From: RPQJ01 sp963754535
Lineage (GTDB): Bacteria; Pseudomonadota; Gammaproteobacteria; Steroidobacterales; Steroidobacteraceae
NCBI GenBank assembly: GCA_963754535.1
Contig: CAVWGG010000009.1
Location: 73,178-137,177, forward strand
Direction of reading: 5' to 3'
Length of the DNA: 64,000 nt
Each line of letters starts with the position of its first letter. Position 1 is the stretch's first letter. The translations under genes were made by a program, and so were the position numbers. The notes below the pieces were generated by a model, which saw only the letters and a list, made by a program, of their open reading frames with translations, did no database searches and was not told the origin of the DNA. Shown piece by piece: positions 1 through 8,448 of this stretch.

Positions 1-33
1 TCACGCTCTAGCGCCGGGGACCGCGAGCCTGCC

Positions 34-1209
34 GTGAAAGCGCCCCGGTCCATCCTGCACGTCGACATGGATGCTTTCTACGCATCGGTCGAGCAGCGGG
101 ACAATCCGGGGCTGCGCGGCAAGCCCGTCATCGTCGGCGGCGGCGGCAACCGCGGCGTGGTCGCGGCGGCAAGCTACGAGGTGCGCAAGTTTGGCGTCCA
201 CTCGGCGATGCCGACGCGCGAAGCATTGCGACGCTGCCCGGAGGCGATCGTGGTTCACCCGCGCATCGGGCATTACGGCGCGGTGTCGAAGCAGATCTTC
301 GCCGTGTTTCACGAGTTCACGCCGCTGGTGCAGGGGCTCTCGCTCGACGAAGCGTTTCTCGACGTCACTGCGAGCGAAAGCGCGCTCGGCAGCGCAGAGC
401 ACATTGCGCGCGAGATCAAGCGACGCATCCACGAGCGGACGGAACTCACCGCGTCGGTGGGCGTGGCGCCCAACAAGCTGATCGCCAAGATCGCATCCGA
501 CCTGCGCAAGCCGGACGGCCTCGTCCTGGTGAGCGAGGCCGCAGTGCGCGAACTGCTCGACCCACTGCCCATTCGCAAACTGTTCGGTCTCGGCGCGAAG
601 ACGGCACCGAAGGTCGAAGCGCTTGGCATCCACACGCTGGGTGACCTGCGCCAGGCCGACCCTGCCCGCCTGCGGCCATTGTTCGGCCGCTACACCGAAC
701 GCCTGCAGCAGCGCGCGGCCGGCATCGATGACCGCCCGGTGATCCCGGACGTCGACGAGCAGCAGATCAGTGCCGAGGAAACCTTCGACACCGACATCGC
801 CGACCCCGCGCGTCTGCATGCGGAAATCGTCCGGCTGGCCGACAAGACTTGCACACGGCTGCGCGCAAAGATGCTGCTGGGCGGGTGCGTGACGGTGAAG
901 ATCCGTCGCGGCGACTTCACGACGTACACGCGCCAGCGACAGGTCGAGCCGCGCACGCAGGAAACGAGGGTCGTGGCGCGGATCGCGGCCGAACTGCTGG
1001 ATGCCTGGCGCAAGACCCAGCCCCGGGCGGCGCTGCGGCTGCTGGGGGTCGGGGTCAGCGACCTCGGCGAGGAGGTCCAGGGCGACCTGTTCGGCGCACC
1101 GGAGTCCACCCGCAATCGGCAGCTCGATGCGACCGTGGACGCCGTGCGGGAGAAGTTCGGCTCGGTCGCGCTGCGACCCGCCAGCACGATCGTCAAGCCG
1201 CGCGCCTGA
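34..1209 (+). CDS. dinB: DNA polymerase IV (Y-family, DinB)
   Basis: Error-prone translesion DNA polymerase. The start is a GTG. The protein is 391 residues, a normal length for the family. Visible motifs are the N-terminal metal-binding and steric-gate segment HVDMDAFYASVE (Asp11, Phe15) and the second catalytic acidic pair in LSLDEAFLD (Asp105, Glu106). The helix-hairpin-helix region around LFGLGAKTAPKVEALGI follows, and then the little-finger domain. A QGDLF pentapeptide near residue 349 resembles a sliding-clamp binding motif, which is inference. No LexA-type box was recognised in the 33 bases before the start. It appears to be a single-gene unit. Confidence 0.96.
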   Translation: MKAPRSILHVDMDAFYASVEQRDNPGLRGKPVIVGGGGNRGVVAAASYEVRKFGVHSAMPTREALRRCPEAIVVHPRIGHYGAVSKQIFAVFHEFTPLVQGLSLDEAFLDVTASESALGSAEHIAREIKRRIHERTELTASVGVAPNKLIAKIASDLRKPDGLVLVSEAAVRELLDPLPIRKLFGLGAKTAPKVEALGIHTLGDLRQADPARLRPLFGRYTERLQQRAAGIDDRPVIPDVDEQQISAEETFDTDIADPARLHAEIVRLADKTCTRLRAKMLLGGCVTVKIRRGDFTTYTRQRQVEPRTQETRVVARIAAELLDAWRKTQPRAALRLLGVGVSDLGEEVQGDLFGAPESTRNRQLDATVDAVREKFGSVALRPASTIVKPRA

Positions 1210-1214
1210 TTCAT

Positions 1215-1240
1215 GAAACCCCGACTCGAGGCGGGGGTTC
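1215..1240. terminator. possible hairpin downstream of dinB
   Basis: Nine-base arms GAAACCCCG and CGGGGGTTC with one mismatch flank an 8-base loop just after the dinB stop. No T-tract follows, so it is only a weak terminator candidate. Confidence 0.3.
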
Positions 1241-1328
1241 AGCGGACCCGCAGGGATGAGGGGTGAGCACGGGCCGAGGATCAGGCATCATTGGCGTCCC
1301 CCGCCGGTCACGGCAGGCCTAACCCCGC

Positions 1329-2990
1329 ATGTATACGAGCTTTTTCGGTCTCCAGGAAAAACCGTTCGCGATCACGCCGGACCCCCGCTACCTGTACCTC
1401 AGTGAGCGGCACGCCGAGGCGTTGGCGCACTTGCTGTACGGGATCAACGAGGCGGGCGGTTTCATCCAGCTGACGGGCGAAGTCGGCACCGGCAAGACCA
1501 CGGTGATCCGCAGCCTGCTCGAGCAGCTACCCGGCCACGCCGAGGTCGCGCTGATCCTGAATCCGCGCATCACGCCGCCGGAATTCCTGCTGACGATCTG
1601 CGAGGAGCTGCACCTGCAGGTGCCGCCCGAAAGCCGCAACAGCACCAAGGCGCTGATGGATCAGCTCGGGCACTACTTGCTCGAGGCCCATGCCCGCGGC
1701 CGCCGCGTCGTGCTGATCGTCGACGAAGCCCAGAACCTGAGTTTCGAGACGCTCGAGCAGGTTCGCCTGCTGACGAACCTCGAGACAGCGACCACCAAGC
1801 TGCTGCAGATCATCCTGATCGGCCAGGAAGAACTGCGCGCGCTGCTCGAGCAGCCGGACCTGCGCCAGCTCGCGCAACGGATCACGGGCCGCTATCACTT
1901 GAGCCCGCTTTCCAGAGATGAATCAGCGGGTTACGTGAAGCACCGCATGCGCGTGGCCGGCGCGACGGCCGAAGCCTTCACACCAGGTGCGCTGCGTGAA
2001 ATCCATCGCCTGAGCAACGGCATCCCGCGCGTGATCAACGTGGTGAGCGACCGCGCGCTGCTCGGCGCATTCACGCGCGAGGATCACCGGGTTGGCGCGT
2101 CCTACATCCGCCAGGCCGCCTCCGAAGTGTATGGCCGGCCGATTCCTGCGCCGTGGCTGCGTTGGGCCACGGTAGGTGCAGTCGCCGCGGCGCTGGCACT
2201 GGTGGCGTTCGGTGCGTGGTCGCTGTTCGGCCGCGAAGATTCGAAGACGGCGGCAGCGAAGACCCCGGTGGTTGCCGCCGCGAGCACCGCAGCGCCGGCG
2301 CAACCGGCGGTCGCTGCGACTGCGACGCCGGCTCCCGCCGTCGCAGTCGCGCCCGCACTCGACCAGCTGCTGGCGCAGAACGCGAACGACACCACGACCG
2401 AAGCCGCACTCGCGCAACTCTTCAAGCGCTGGAACCTCACCTACGCGCCAAACCGTGGGCGCGGCTGCGAGCAGGCCACGGCCCAGGGCCTCGAGTGCCT
2501 GTTCCAGAAGGGCTCGTGGGCCCAGCTGCGCACGTTGAACCGCCCGGCGATCCTGACGCTGACCGATGACGTCGGCGGCACGCACCAGGTGGTGTTGACC
2601 GCGCTCACCGACGAAGCCGCCACGATCGAGCTCGGCGGCAAGCCGCAGGACGTGCCGATCGCGACCATCTCACGCTACTGGTTCGGCGATTTCCTGCTGC
2701 TGTGGCGTCCGCCGCTCGCAGTGGTGAAGTCGCTGGGACCCGGCATGCGTGGCGCCGAAGTGCGCTGGCTGCGCGACAACCTGCGCGCGGTTCAGGGCTT
2801 GCCCGAAGCACGCCCCGCCAGCGACTTTTATGACGAAGACCTCACGCGCCTCGTGCAGGATTTCCAGCGGACGCACCGACTCAACGCGGACGGCGTTGCC
2901 GGCGTGCAGACACAGATCGTGCTCGACACGGTCCTGAACCCTTCCGGTTCGCCCATGCTGGGCGACCCACCTGAGCGGACGGGAGGCTGA
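1329..2990 (+). CDS. gspA: GspA/ExeA-like AAA ATPase with peptidoglycan-binding domain
   Basis: Inner-membrane ATPase that, with GspB, is known to help the type II secretion secretin pass through or insert at peptidoglycan. The N-terminus MYTSFFGLQEKPFAITPDP is the family signature. Walker A GEVGTGKTT lies at about residues 50-58 and Walker B VVLIVDEAQ at about 127-135. A transmembrane helix follows at about 279-300, then an Ala/Pro linker. Next is a region resembling the degenerate C39-peptidase-like fold of GspA. The C-terminal peptidoglycan-binding domain contains MRGAEVRWLRDNL and LNADGVAGVQT. The gene ends 3 bases before gspB, so they form an operon. No other gsp genes lie in the window. 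Confidence 0.93.
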   Translation: MYTSFFGLQEKPFAITPDPRYLYLSERHAEALAHLLYGINEAGGFIQLTGEVGTGKTTVIRSLLEQLPGHAEVALILNPRITPPEFLLTICEELHLQVPPESRNSTKALMDQLGHYLLEAHARGRRVVLIVDEAQNLSFETLEQVRLLTNLETATTKLLQIILIGQEELRALLEQPDLRQLAQRITGRYHLSPLSRDESAGYVKHRMRVAGATAEAFTPGALREIHRLSNGIPRVINVVSDRALLGAFTREDHRVGASYIRQAASEVYGRPIPAPWLRWATVGAVAAALALVAFGAWSLFGREDSKTAAAKTPVVAAASTAAPAQPAVAATATPAPAVAVAPALDQLLAQNANDTTTEAALAQLFKRWNLTYAPNRGRGCEQATAQGLECLFQKGSWAQLRTLNRPAILTLTDDVGGTHQVVLTALTDEAATIELGGKPQDVPIATISRYWFGDFLLLWRPPLAVVKSLGPGMRGAEVRWLRDNLRAVQGLPEARPASDFYDEDLTRLVQDFQRTHRLNADGVAGVQTQIVLDTVLNPSGSPMLGDPPERTGG

Positions 2991-2993
2991 GCG

Positions 2994-3806
2994 ATGTCGT
3001 TCATCCTCGATGCACTGCGCAAATCCGAGCACGCACGCCAGCGCCAGACGGGGCCGGGCCTCGCCGAGGTGCCGGTTGCGCCGGCGAAGCCGAAAACCAA
3101 CGTGTGGGCCACCGCTGCCGTCGCGCTGCTGGTCGTGAACCTGCTCGCCGTCGGTATCCTGCTGCTGCGACGTGCACAGAAGGAAGACACCGCAGCGACG
3201 ATTGCGCCGACAGCGGCTGCGCCCGTTGCCAACGCAGTCTCCGGTCCTGCGAATCCCACGCTGACTGCGCCGCCACCGACAGCTGGCACGCCAGTCACGC
3301 AAGGTGCGGCGCCGGTACGGGCTCCCATCGACGAACCCGCGGGTCCGGCGGCACGCAATCCGCTCGCGGACGAAGTGGGCGGTGCGTCCAGCGATATCGA
3401 AACCTCATCGCGGTCGGCGGCGTCGGCCGTGCCTGCGGGCCCGCCGGCCGTCATGAAGAATGGCAACGTGCAGCGTGGTGGCTCGGTTGTTTACGCGCCG
3501 GTGCCCGCAACGCCGGACCTGCCGTATTCGCCGCCGCCCCTCGAACGGCCCGCCGTGCAGCAAGCCGCGCCACAAGCTGCAGCCATGCCGGATGCCGACG
3601 AAGTTTCCGCGCGTGGCGGCGTGGCCGCCCTCCACCTCGACCTGCACGTCTATGCGGCGCAGCCGCAGCAACGTTTCATCTTCGTCAATTCGCGCAAGTA
3701 CAAGGAAGGCGACACGCTGGCCGAAGGCCCGGTCGTCGAGCAGATCACGCCGGATGGAGCCGTGCTGAATTTCCGGGGCAGCCGTTTCAAGCTGTCCAAC
3801 GACTGA
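2994..3806 (+). CDS. gspB: GspB-like type II secretion assembly factor
   Basis: Partner of the preceding GspA-type ATPase. The N-terminus MSFILDALRKSEHARQR is the hallmark of this family. One transmembrane helix (about residues 38-58) is followed by a long Ala/Pro-rich periplasmic linker. The conserved C-terminal domain runs from about ALHLDLHVYAAQPQQRF through FRGSRFKL. The arrangement, cytoplasmic tail, single TM and periplasmic beta-rich domain, matches GspB/ExeB. Its start lies 3 bases after gspA, so translation is probably coupled. Confidence 0.9.
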   Translation: MSFILDALRKSEHARQRQTGPGLAEVPVAPAKPKTNVWATAAVALLVVNLLAVGILLLRRAQKEDTAATIAPTAAAPVANAVSGPANPTLTAPPPTAGTPVTQGAAPVRAPIDEPAGPAARNPLADEVGGASSDIETSSRSAASAVPAGPPAVMKNGNVQRGGSVVYAPVPATPDLPYSPPPLERPAVQQAAPQAAAMPDADEVSARGGVAALHLDLHVYAAQPQQRFIFVNSRKYKEGDTLAEGPVVEQITPDGAVLNFRGSRFKLSND

Positions 3807-3827
3807 ACTGAGGGGAGTCGGTCGCGA

Positions 3828-5660
3828 GTGAATGCTGTATCGGTCGCTGCCGACAGCCTCGACGGGCTGCGGCTGAATTTCGCGCTGCAGGCGGGCATCC
3901 TGCGGCTGCTGTCGCGCCAGGAACACCTGAACAAGATCAACGTGTTCCCGGTGCCTGACGGCGACACCGGCACGAACCTCGCGCTCACGGTGAACGCGGT
4001 GCTCGGCGTGTTGCGTAAATCGCCCGACCACCACGCCGGCAAGACGCTCACGCGCGTCGCCGACGCGGCGCTCGATGGCGCGCGCGGCAATTCCGGGGCC
4101 ATCCTCGCGCAGTTCTTCCTGGGACTCTGCGATCGCGTGGGCCACCTCACCCGCATCGACCCGGCCGATTTTGCGGAAGGCGTGGACGGCGGCGCCGAGT
4201 ACGCCCGCGACAGCCTCAGCGAACCGCGCGAGGGCACGATCCTCACGGTGCTCACGGCCTTCGCGCACGCGGTGCAGAAAGCGCGCAGGGACGGGCGCGA
4301 AGATTTTCGCTCGATCCTGCATTACGGCGTCGCGGCAGCCCGCACGGCGCTCGAGCAGACCAGGTTCCAGCTCGAAGTGCTGCGCAAAGCGAACGTGGTC
4401 GACGCCGGCGCGCAGGGCTTCGTCGAACTCATCGAGGGCGTCACCGACTACCTCGAAAGCGGCTCGGAAAGTGAACCGGCCGGCAGCGCGACGCCGATCA
4501 TCGACAGCGCGTCGGACGAGATGACCGCAGGCAGCGGCAACGAGGACCTCGTCTATCGTTACTGCACGGAGTGCGTCGTCACCGGCGAGCGGATCGATCG
4601 CCGCCACCTGCGGGAGCAGCTCTCGGCGGTCGGCGGCAGCCTCGTGGTCGCCGGACTGCAGCGCAAGGTGCGCGTGCACATTCACGTCAACGATCCCGCC
4701 GAGGTGTTCCGCGTGGCGGGGCGGTTCGGCGCGGTAGCGGGCGAAAAGGCCGACGACATGCAGCGCCAGCAGCACTCGGCGCACTCGACCGACCGCCGCG
4801 TCGCGATCATCACGGACAGCGCGGCCGACATCCCGGAAGAGGAACTCGACCGGCTCGACATCCACATGATCCCGGTTCGCGTGCACTTCGGTGACCGCAG
4901 CTACCTCGACAAGGTGGGCATCACGTCGGAAGAGTTCTATGCCGAGATCGAGCGCGGTACCGAGCCGCCGAAGACGTCGCAGCCGCCGCCAGGCGACTTC
5001 CGTCGTCAATTCGAATTCCTGGGTTCGCACCACAGCGCGGTGGTCTCGATAAGCCTGTCGAGCCGTGTGAGCGGCACTTGTGCCGCGGCGCAGACGGCGG
5101 CGGGTCGCACCGCCACCCACGGCACGGTCAGCGTGATCGACACGGGCAACGTGTCCGCCGGCCAGGGCCTCATCGCCATGTACGCCGCGGAATGCGCGGC
5201 GGCCGGTTTCGACGCGGACCGCATCATCGCCGCGACGAAGGCCATCCTGCCAAAGACACGTTCGTTCGGCGTCGCCGGCTCGCTCGAATACGCGGTGCGC
5301 GGTGGTCGCGTGCCACGCTGGGTCAAGCGTGTCGCGGATGCACTGCGGGTCATGCCTGTCCTGCACAACGACCCCGGTGGCAAGGTCAGCGCGGGCGGGG
5401 TGCTGTTCGGCCGCCATGACCTGAAGTCGAAGTTCGCGCGTTGGGTGCGCCGGCGCATGCGGGAGGACGTCACCTACCGGCTGATCGTCGGCCACGCCAA
5501 CTGCGAGGCAGACGGCCAATGGTTGCTGCAGGAACTCAGCCTGCCGAACGTGGCCTACGCCAAACTGGTTTCGATCGGCAGCGCGCTCGGCGCGCACGGC
5601 GGACCGGGTATGCTCGTCGTCGGCCTGCAGGAATACGAGGCGCCAGCGCCATCCCCATGA
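3828..5660 (+). CDS. DAK2-DegV fusion: fatty-acid kinase and fatty-acid-binding modules in one chain
   Basis: A 610-residue protein. The N-terminal half is the DAK2/FakA kinase-like module, with PVPDGDTGTNLAL near residues 41-54 and GNSGAILAQFF near 88-98. The FakA middle domain follows (YCTECVVTGERID, KVRVHIHVNDP). From about residue 324 there is a complete DegV/FakB lipid-binding domain (VAIITDSAADIP, TSQPPPGDF, SISLSSRVSGT, SLEYAVRGGRVPRW). In Firmicutes FakA and FakB are separate proteins that phosphorylate fatty acids. Here a single chain carries both, so substrate hand-over could be intramolecular (inference). The start is GTG with GAGGGGAG upstream. The stop overlaps the next start as ATGA. 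Confidence 0.9.
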   Translation: MNAVSVAADSLDGLRLNFALQAGILRLLSRQEHLNKINVFPVPDGDTGTNLALTVNAVLGVLRKSPDHHAGKTLTRVADAALDGARGNSGAILAQFFLGLCDRVGHLTRIDPADFAEGVDGGAEYARDSLSEPREGTILTVLTAFAHAVQKARRDGREDFRSILHYGVAAARTALEQTRFQLEVLRKANVVDAGAQGFVELIEGVTDYLESGSESEPAGSATPIIDSASDEMTAGSGNEDLVYRYCTECVVTGERIDRRHLREQLSAVGGSLVVAGLQRKVRVHIHVNDPAEVFRVAGRFGAVAGEKADDMQRQQHSAHSTDRRVAIITDSAADIPEEELDRLDIHMIPVRVHFGDRSYLDKVGITSEEFYAEIERGTEPPKTSQPPPGDFRRQFEFLGSHHSAVVSISLSSRVSGTCAAAQTAAGRTATHGTVSVIDTGNVSAGQGLIAMYAAECAAAGFDADRIIAATKAILPKTRSFGVAGSLEYAVRGGRVPRWVKRVADALRVMPVLHNDPGGKVSAGGVLFGRHDLKSKFARWVRRRMREDVTYRLIVGHANCEADGQWLLQELSLPNVAYAKLVSIGSALGAHGGPGMLVVGLQEYEAPAPSP

Positions 5661-6781
5661 AATTCGAAACGCTCGCCACACACGCCGGGCGCGAGCCCGA
5701 CGCCGCCACCGGCGCGGTGCGTGAACCGCTGCACCTGTCCACCACGTTCGAACGCGGCGCGGACGGCACTTACCCGCACGGGTATTACTACTCGCGCAGC
5801 GGCAACCCCAACCGCACGTCGCTCGAACGCGCCATTGCCGCACTGGAACGCGGCAAGGACGCCATCGCATTCGCCTCCGGCTCGGCGGCGACGCTCGCGG
5901 TTTTTGCATTGGCAGCGCCGGGCGGGCGCATCGTCTGCGCTGCGGATTGTTATCACGGCACCACCAAGCAGCTGCGCGACATCGTGCCGCGGTGGGGCGT
6001 CGACGTGGAGTTCATCGATGCGTCGAACCTCACCGAGGTGTCGCAGGCACTCGCGGTGACGACGAGCCTGCTCTGGTTCGAGACCCCGTCGAATCCATTG
6101 CTGCGCGTCGCGGATATTGCCGCGCTCGTCGATCTCGCGCACGAGCGGGGCACGCTGGTCGGCGTCGATAACACCTTCGCGAGCCCCGTGCTGCAGCAAC
6201 CACTGGTGCTCGGTGCCGATCTCGTCATGCACAGCACGACGAAGTACCTCGGCGGTCACAGCGACGTGCTTGGCGGCATCGTCGTGACGCGGGATGCGGG
6301 CACCGAGTGCGCGGCGTTACGTGACTACCAGGCGACGGCGGGAGGCGTGCCCTCGCCGTTCGACTGCTGGCTGGTGCTGCGCAGCCTGCCGACGCTGCCG
6401 CTGCGCGTGCGGGCGCAGGCAGCGAATGCATTGGCTGTCGCGCGCTTCCTGCATGCGGACAAGCGCGTCGAGAAAGTGCATTACGCGGGCCTGCCGGATC
6501 ACCCGGGTCACGAGATCGCGCTGCGGCAGATGAATGGCGGATTCGGGGGCGTACTGTCGGTCGAAGTGCCGGGAGGACGCGAGCGGGCGCTGGCTGTGGC
6601 GGCGAAGACGCAACTGTTCACGCGGGCGACGAGCCTGGGCGGGATCGAGAGCCTCATCGAACATCGGCAGTCGATGGAAGGCCCCAACAGCCGGACGCCG
6701 CCGGGGCTGCTGCGAATGTCGATCGGGCTCGAGCACGTCGACGATCTGCTCGCGGACCTGGATCAGGCGCTCAGCGCCTGA
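5657..6781 (+). CDS. Cys/Met-metabolism PLP enzyme (cystathionine gamma-synthase/lyase type)
   Basis: A 374-residue PLP-dependent enzyme of the Cys/Met metabolism family. Visible features are YYYSRSGNPNR, FETPSNPLLRVADI, DNTFASPVLQQPL and the PLP lysine in MHSTTKYLGGHSD (Lys196). The C-terminal SLGGIESLIEHRQ segment resembles cystathionine gamma-synthases and lyases (MetB/MetC). Sequence alone does not separate synthase from lyase or homocysteine-forming variants, so no symbol is given. The start was chosen because it overlaps the preceding stop codon (ATGA), which implies translational coupling with the DAK2-DegV gene. Confidence 0.88.
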   Translation: MKFETLATHAGREPDAATGAVREPLHLSTTFERGADGTYPHGYYYSRSGNPNRTSLERAIAALERGKDAIAFASGSAATLAVFALAAPGGRIVCAADCYHGTTKQLRDIVPRWGVDVEFIDASNLTEVSQALAVTTSLLWFETPSNPLLRVADIAALVDLAHERGTLVGVDNTFASPVLQQPLVLGADLVMHSTTKYLGGHSDVLGGIVVTRDAGTECAALRDYQATAGGVPSPFDCWLVLRSLPTLPLRVRAQAANALAVARFLHADKRVEKVHYAGLPDHPGHEIALRQMNGGFGGVLSVEVPGGRERALAVAAKTQLFTRATSLGGIESLIEHRQSMEGPNSRTPPGLLRMSIGLEHVDDLLADLDQALSA

Positions 6782-6830
6782 TCGCGTCGGGACTTTCGGA
6801 TTCCATTTCTTGCGTGCGGCCGCCGGCGGA

Positions 6831-6925
6831 TTCCGGAGAGTCTCCGAGGGCACGCCGTAAATACGTCCCTGTAGGCTCGCGCGCGCCGTCCATGGCGCGC
6901 GACGGCCCTCCGAGACTCTCCGGAA
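6831..6925 (-). repeat. palindromic structured element, copy 1
   Basis: Outer arms of 21 bp (6831-6851 and 6905-6925, one mismatch) enclose a 53-base core. On the minus strand the core contains an inner hairpin around CGCGCCATGGACGGCGCG and a second segment with TACAGGGACGTA, ending TTTACGGCGT. Two other copies in the window share the core but have unrelated arms. The element lies in the gap after the PLP enzyme gene. Arm pairing continues weakly outward for roughly 20 bases. Confidence 0.85.
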
Positions 6926-7093
6926 CCTTCTGCGTCACACACGCAGAAATTCACCTCGCCAGCTTGTTCGACGCGCCCAGGCGGGCGCTGATGGGCGCGC
7001 GACCACTGGTCGCGTGCCAAGCCGCACGCGCGCGTGCCTTGGCGACAGCCGATCGCGTCAGCTGACCGCGCAGCAAATGGAGGCGTGCTCGTT
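6926..7093. other. non-coding spacer between two palindromic elements
   Basis: No supported gene is seen between the two palindromic elements. The whole gap 6782-7250 has no convincing coding sequence, and its only clear structure is the two palindromes. An 8-base T-run with flanking A occurs at about 7210-7218. Confidence 0.6.
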
Positions 7094-7192
7094 TCCTGAG
7101 CGCTCGGGCAGGGGACCGTCACGCGCCATGGACGGCGCGTGCGAGCCCCCATGGATGGGTTCACGGCGTGTCCCCTGCCCGAGCGCTCAGGA
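7094..7192 (+). repeat. palindromic structured element, copy 2
   Basis: Perfect 23-bp outer arms (7094-7116 and 7170-7192) enclose a 53-base core. The core has the inner hairpin CGCGCCATGGACGGCGCG and then CCCATGGATGGG, ending TTCACGGCGT. The core matches copies 1 and 3, while the arm sequence (beginning TCCTGAGCGC) is unlike theirs. It is in the opposite orientation to copy 1, about 170 bases away. Confidence 0.88.
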
Positions 7193-7250
7193 GACGAAGC
7201 GCGCCGACTATTTTTTTTCGAACGGCGAGTTCAGCCGCGATCGCTGTCGC

Positions 7251-7805
7251 TCAAGGCTTCGCGATCGGGCGGCCCTTCTCGACCCACGCGTTCATGTCAC
7301 CCTCGAGATGGGACAGGCGCGTATAGCCATTCGCCGCCAGCACGTCGGCAGCGATCCCCGCGCGCCGACCCGACTTGCAATACAGCACCACGTCCTTGTC
7401 TTTCGGCACTTCCGCCAGCCGTGACGCGAGCTGGTCGTAAGGCACGTTGACCGCACCCGGTACGTGGCCTTCCGCGTATTCCTGCGGCGTGCGCACGTCG
7501 AGCACGAACAGGTGCCTGGGCTGCTGCGACTGCCGTTCGAGCAGCGCGTCCTGGCTGATCGGCGTTGCAACGAACGTGGCGGGTGCGGCGGCCGGCGCCG
7601 CGGCAGCCTGAACCGGCGTCGTTGCAGGTTCGCCGGCAACTGCAGGCGCCGTGAAGGCAACCCACAGCGCGCCGGCAATCAGCAATGCAGCAAGACCACG
7701 CTTCGCCTGCAGCACGCGCTTTGCATTCGGCCGTCGGTCGTACGGGATCGCACGGGAGGCGATGCCGGCATCAACACGGCGACGAGGCGGGACGTTCCTG
7801 TTCAT
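7251..7805 (-). CDS. membrane-anchored or exported rhodanese-domain protein
   Basis: A 184-residue protein. A basic N-terminus is followed by a hydrophobic segment (about residues 37-57, GLAALLIAGALWVAFTA), then an Ala/Pro linker and one rhodanese domain. The domain shows the CH2A-like LFVLDVRTPQEYAEGHVPGA motif and an active-site loop CKSGRR with Cys143, so it is predicted to be catalytically competent for sulfur transfer outside the cytoplasm. The ATG start at 7805 has AAGGAAACG upstream. It stands alone, with the lipocalin gene upstream on the same strand across a 34-base gap. Confidence 0.87.
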   Translation of the reverse strand: MNRNVPPRRRVDAGIASRAIPYDRRPNAKRVLQAKRGLAALLIAGALWVAFTAPAVAGEPATTPVQAAAAPAAAPATFVATPISQDALLERQSQQPRHLFVLDVRTPQEYAEGHVPGAVNVPYDQLASRLAEVPKDKDVVLYCKSGRRAGIAADVLAANGYTRLSHLEGDMNAWVEKGRPIAKP

Positions 7806-7839
7806 GACGGTGCGTTTCCTTCGAGATGTATCGCGTCAC

Positions 7840-8394
7840 TCATTTCGTCGGCGACGGGGCGGCGGCAGCGTCCCAACGTTGCGGCACTTGCTGGAGCTTG
7901 GTCATATCGTAGCCGAGGTCACGCACGCGCCGTTCCAGCTGTGCGTAATCGTCGGCCGACAGCTTGGGAGTACGCGCCATTATCCAGACATAGTCCAGCG
8001 CGCTGCGCGCGATGATCGTCTGCGTGTACGCCGGATCGACGTACGCAATCAGGTATTCAGCCTTGATCGGCCAGATGAATTGCATGCCCCAGATGGCATT
8101 GCCCGTGCCCTCGCGCACGAAGCCGCGAGGACGCATCACCTTCTCGGGCCCGTCGAACGCACCGTCGCGGTAGGTGAAGGTCGTCGCGATGCTGCCGTCC
8201 TTGTCGAGACGGTACGACTCGATCGCGTTGTGCGCACCCACCTCGAACCGTGTCGGGATGTTGGCGATCACGTACCAGTCGCCCATGAAGCGATTGATGT
8301 CGACGTCCTTCGCTACGGGCATGGTCGGGGCGCCGCTGCACCCGGCGAACAGCGCAACGGCGGGCAGGCAGGCGGCCGTCAGGATTCTGCGCAT
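7840..8394 (-). CDS. outer-membrane lipocalin (Blc-like lipoprotein)
   Basis: About 184 residues. The start at 8394 is chosen because it gives a clean lipoprotein signal, MRRILTAACLPAVALFAGC, with the lipobox Cys at residue 19. The lipocalin motif NRFMGDWYVIANIPTRFE follows, then the barrel strands and MARTPKLSADDY near the end, typical of bacterial Blc. The family binds lipids such as fatty acids or lysophospholipids at the outer membrane. An in-frame ATG 15 codons upstream would spoil the signal peptide. Confidence 0.9.
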   Translation of the reverse strand: MRRILTAACLPAVALFAGCSGAPTMPVAKDVDINRFMGDWYVIANIPTRFEVGAHNAIESYRLDKDGSIATTFTYRDGAFDGPEKVMRPRGFVREGTGNAIWGMQFIWPIKAEYLIAYVDPAYTQTIIARSALDYVWIMARTPKLSADDYAQLERRVRDLGYDMTKLQQVPQRWDAAAAPSPTK

Positions 8395-8448
8395 GTCGAT
8401 GAGACTCCGTGGGTGGTCAGAAGTTTCGGCTGGCGACACGCCCCGGAT

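Noticed and set aside
3405..5909. An 834-residue minus-strand open frame over gspB, DAK2-DegV and the PLP enzyme gene
   Set aside because: The plus-strand genes have clear family motifs; the antisense frame has none and crosses several of them.
6831..7192. CRISPR-like repeats
   Set aside because: There are only two elements, each internally palindromic and inverted to the other, with no regular spacer array or cas genes.
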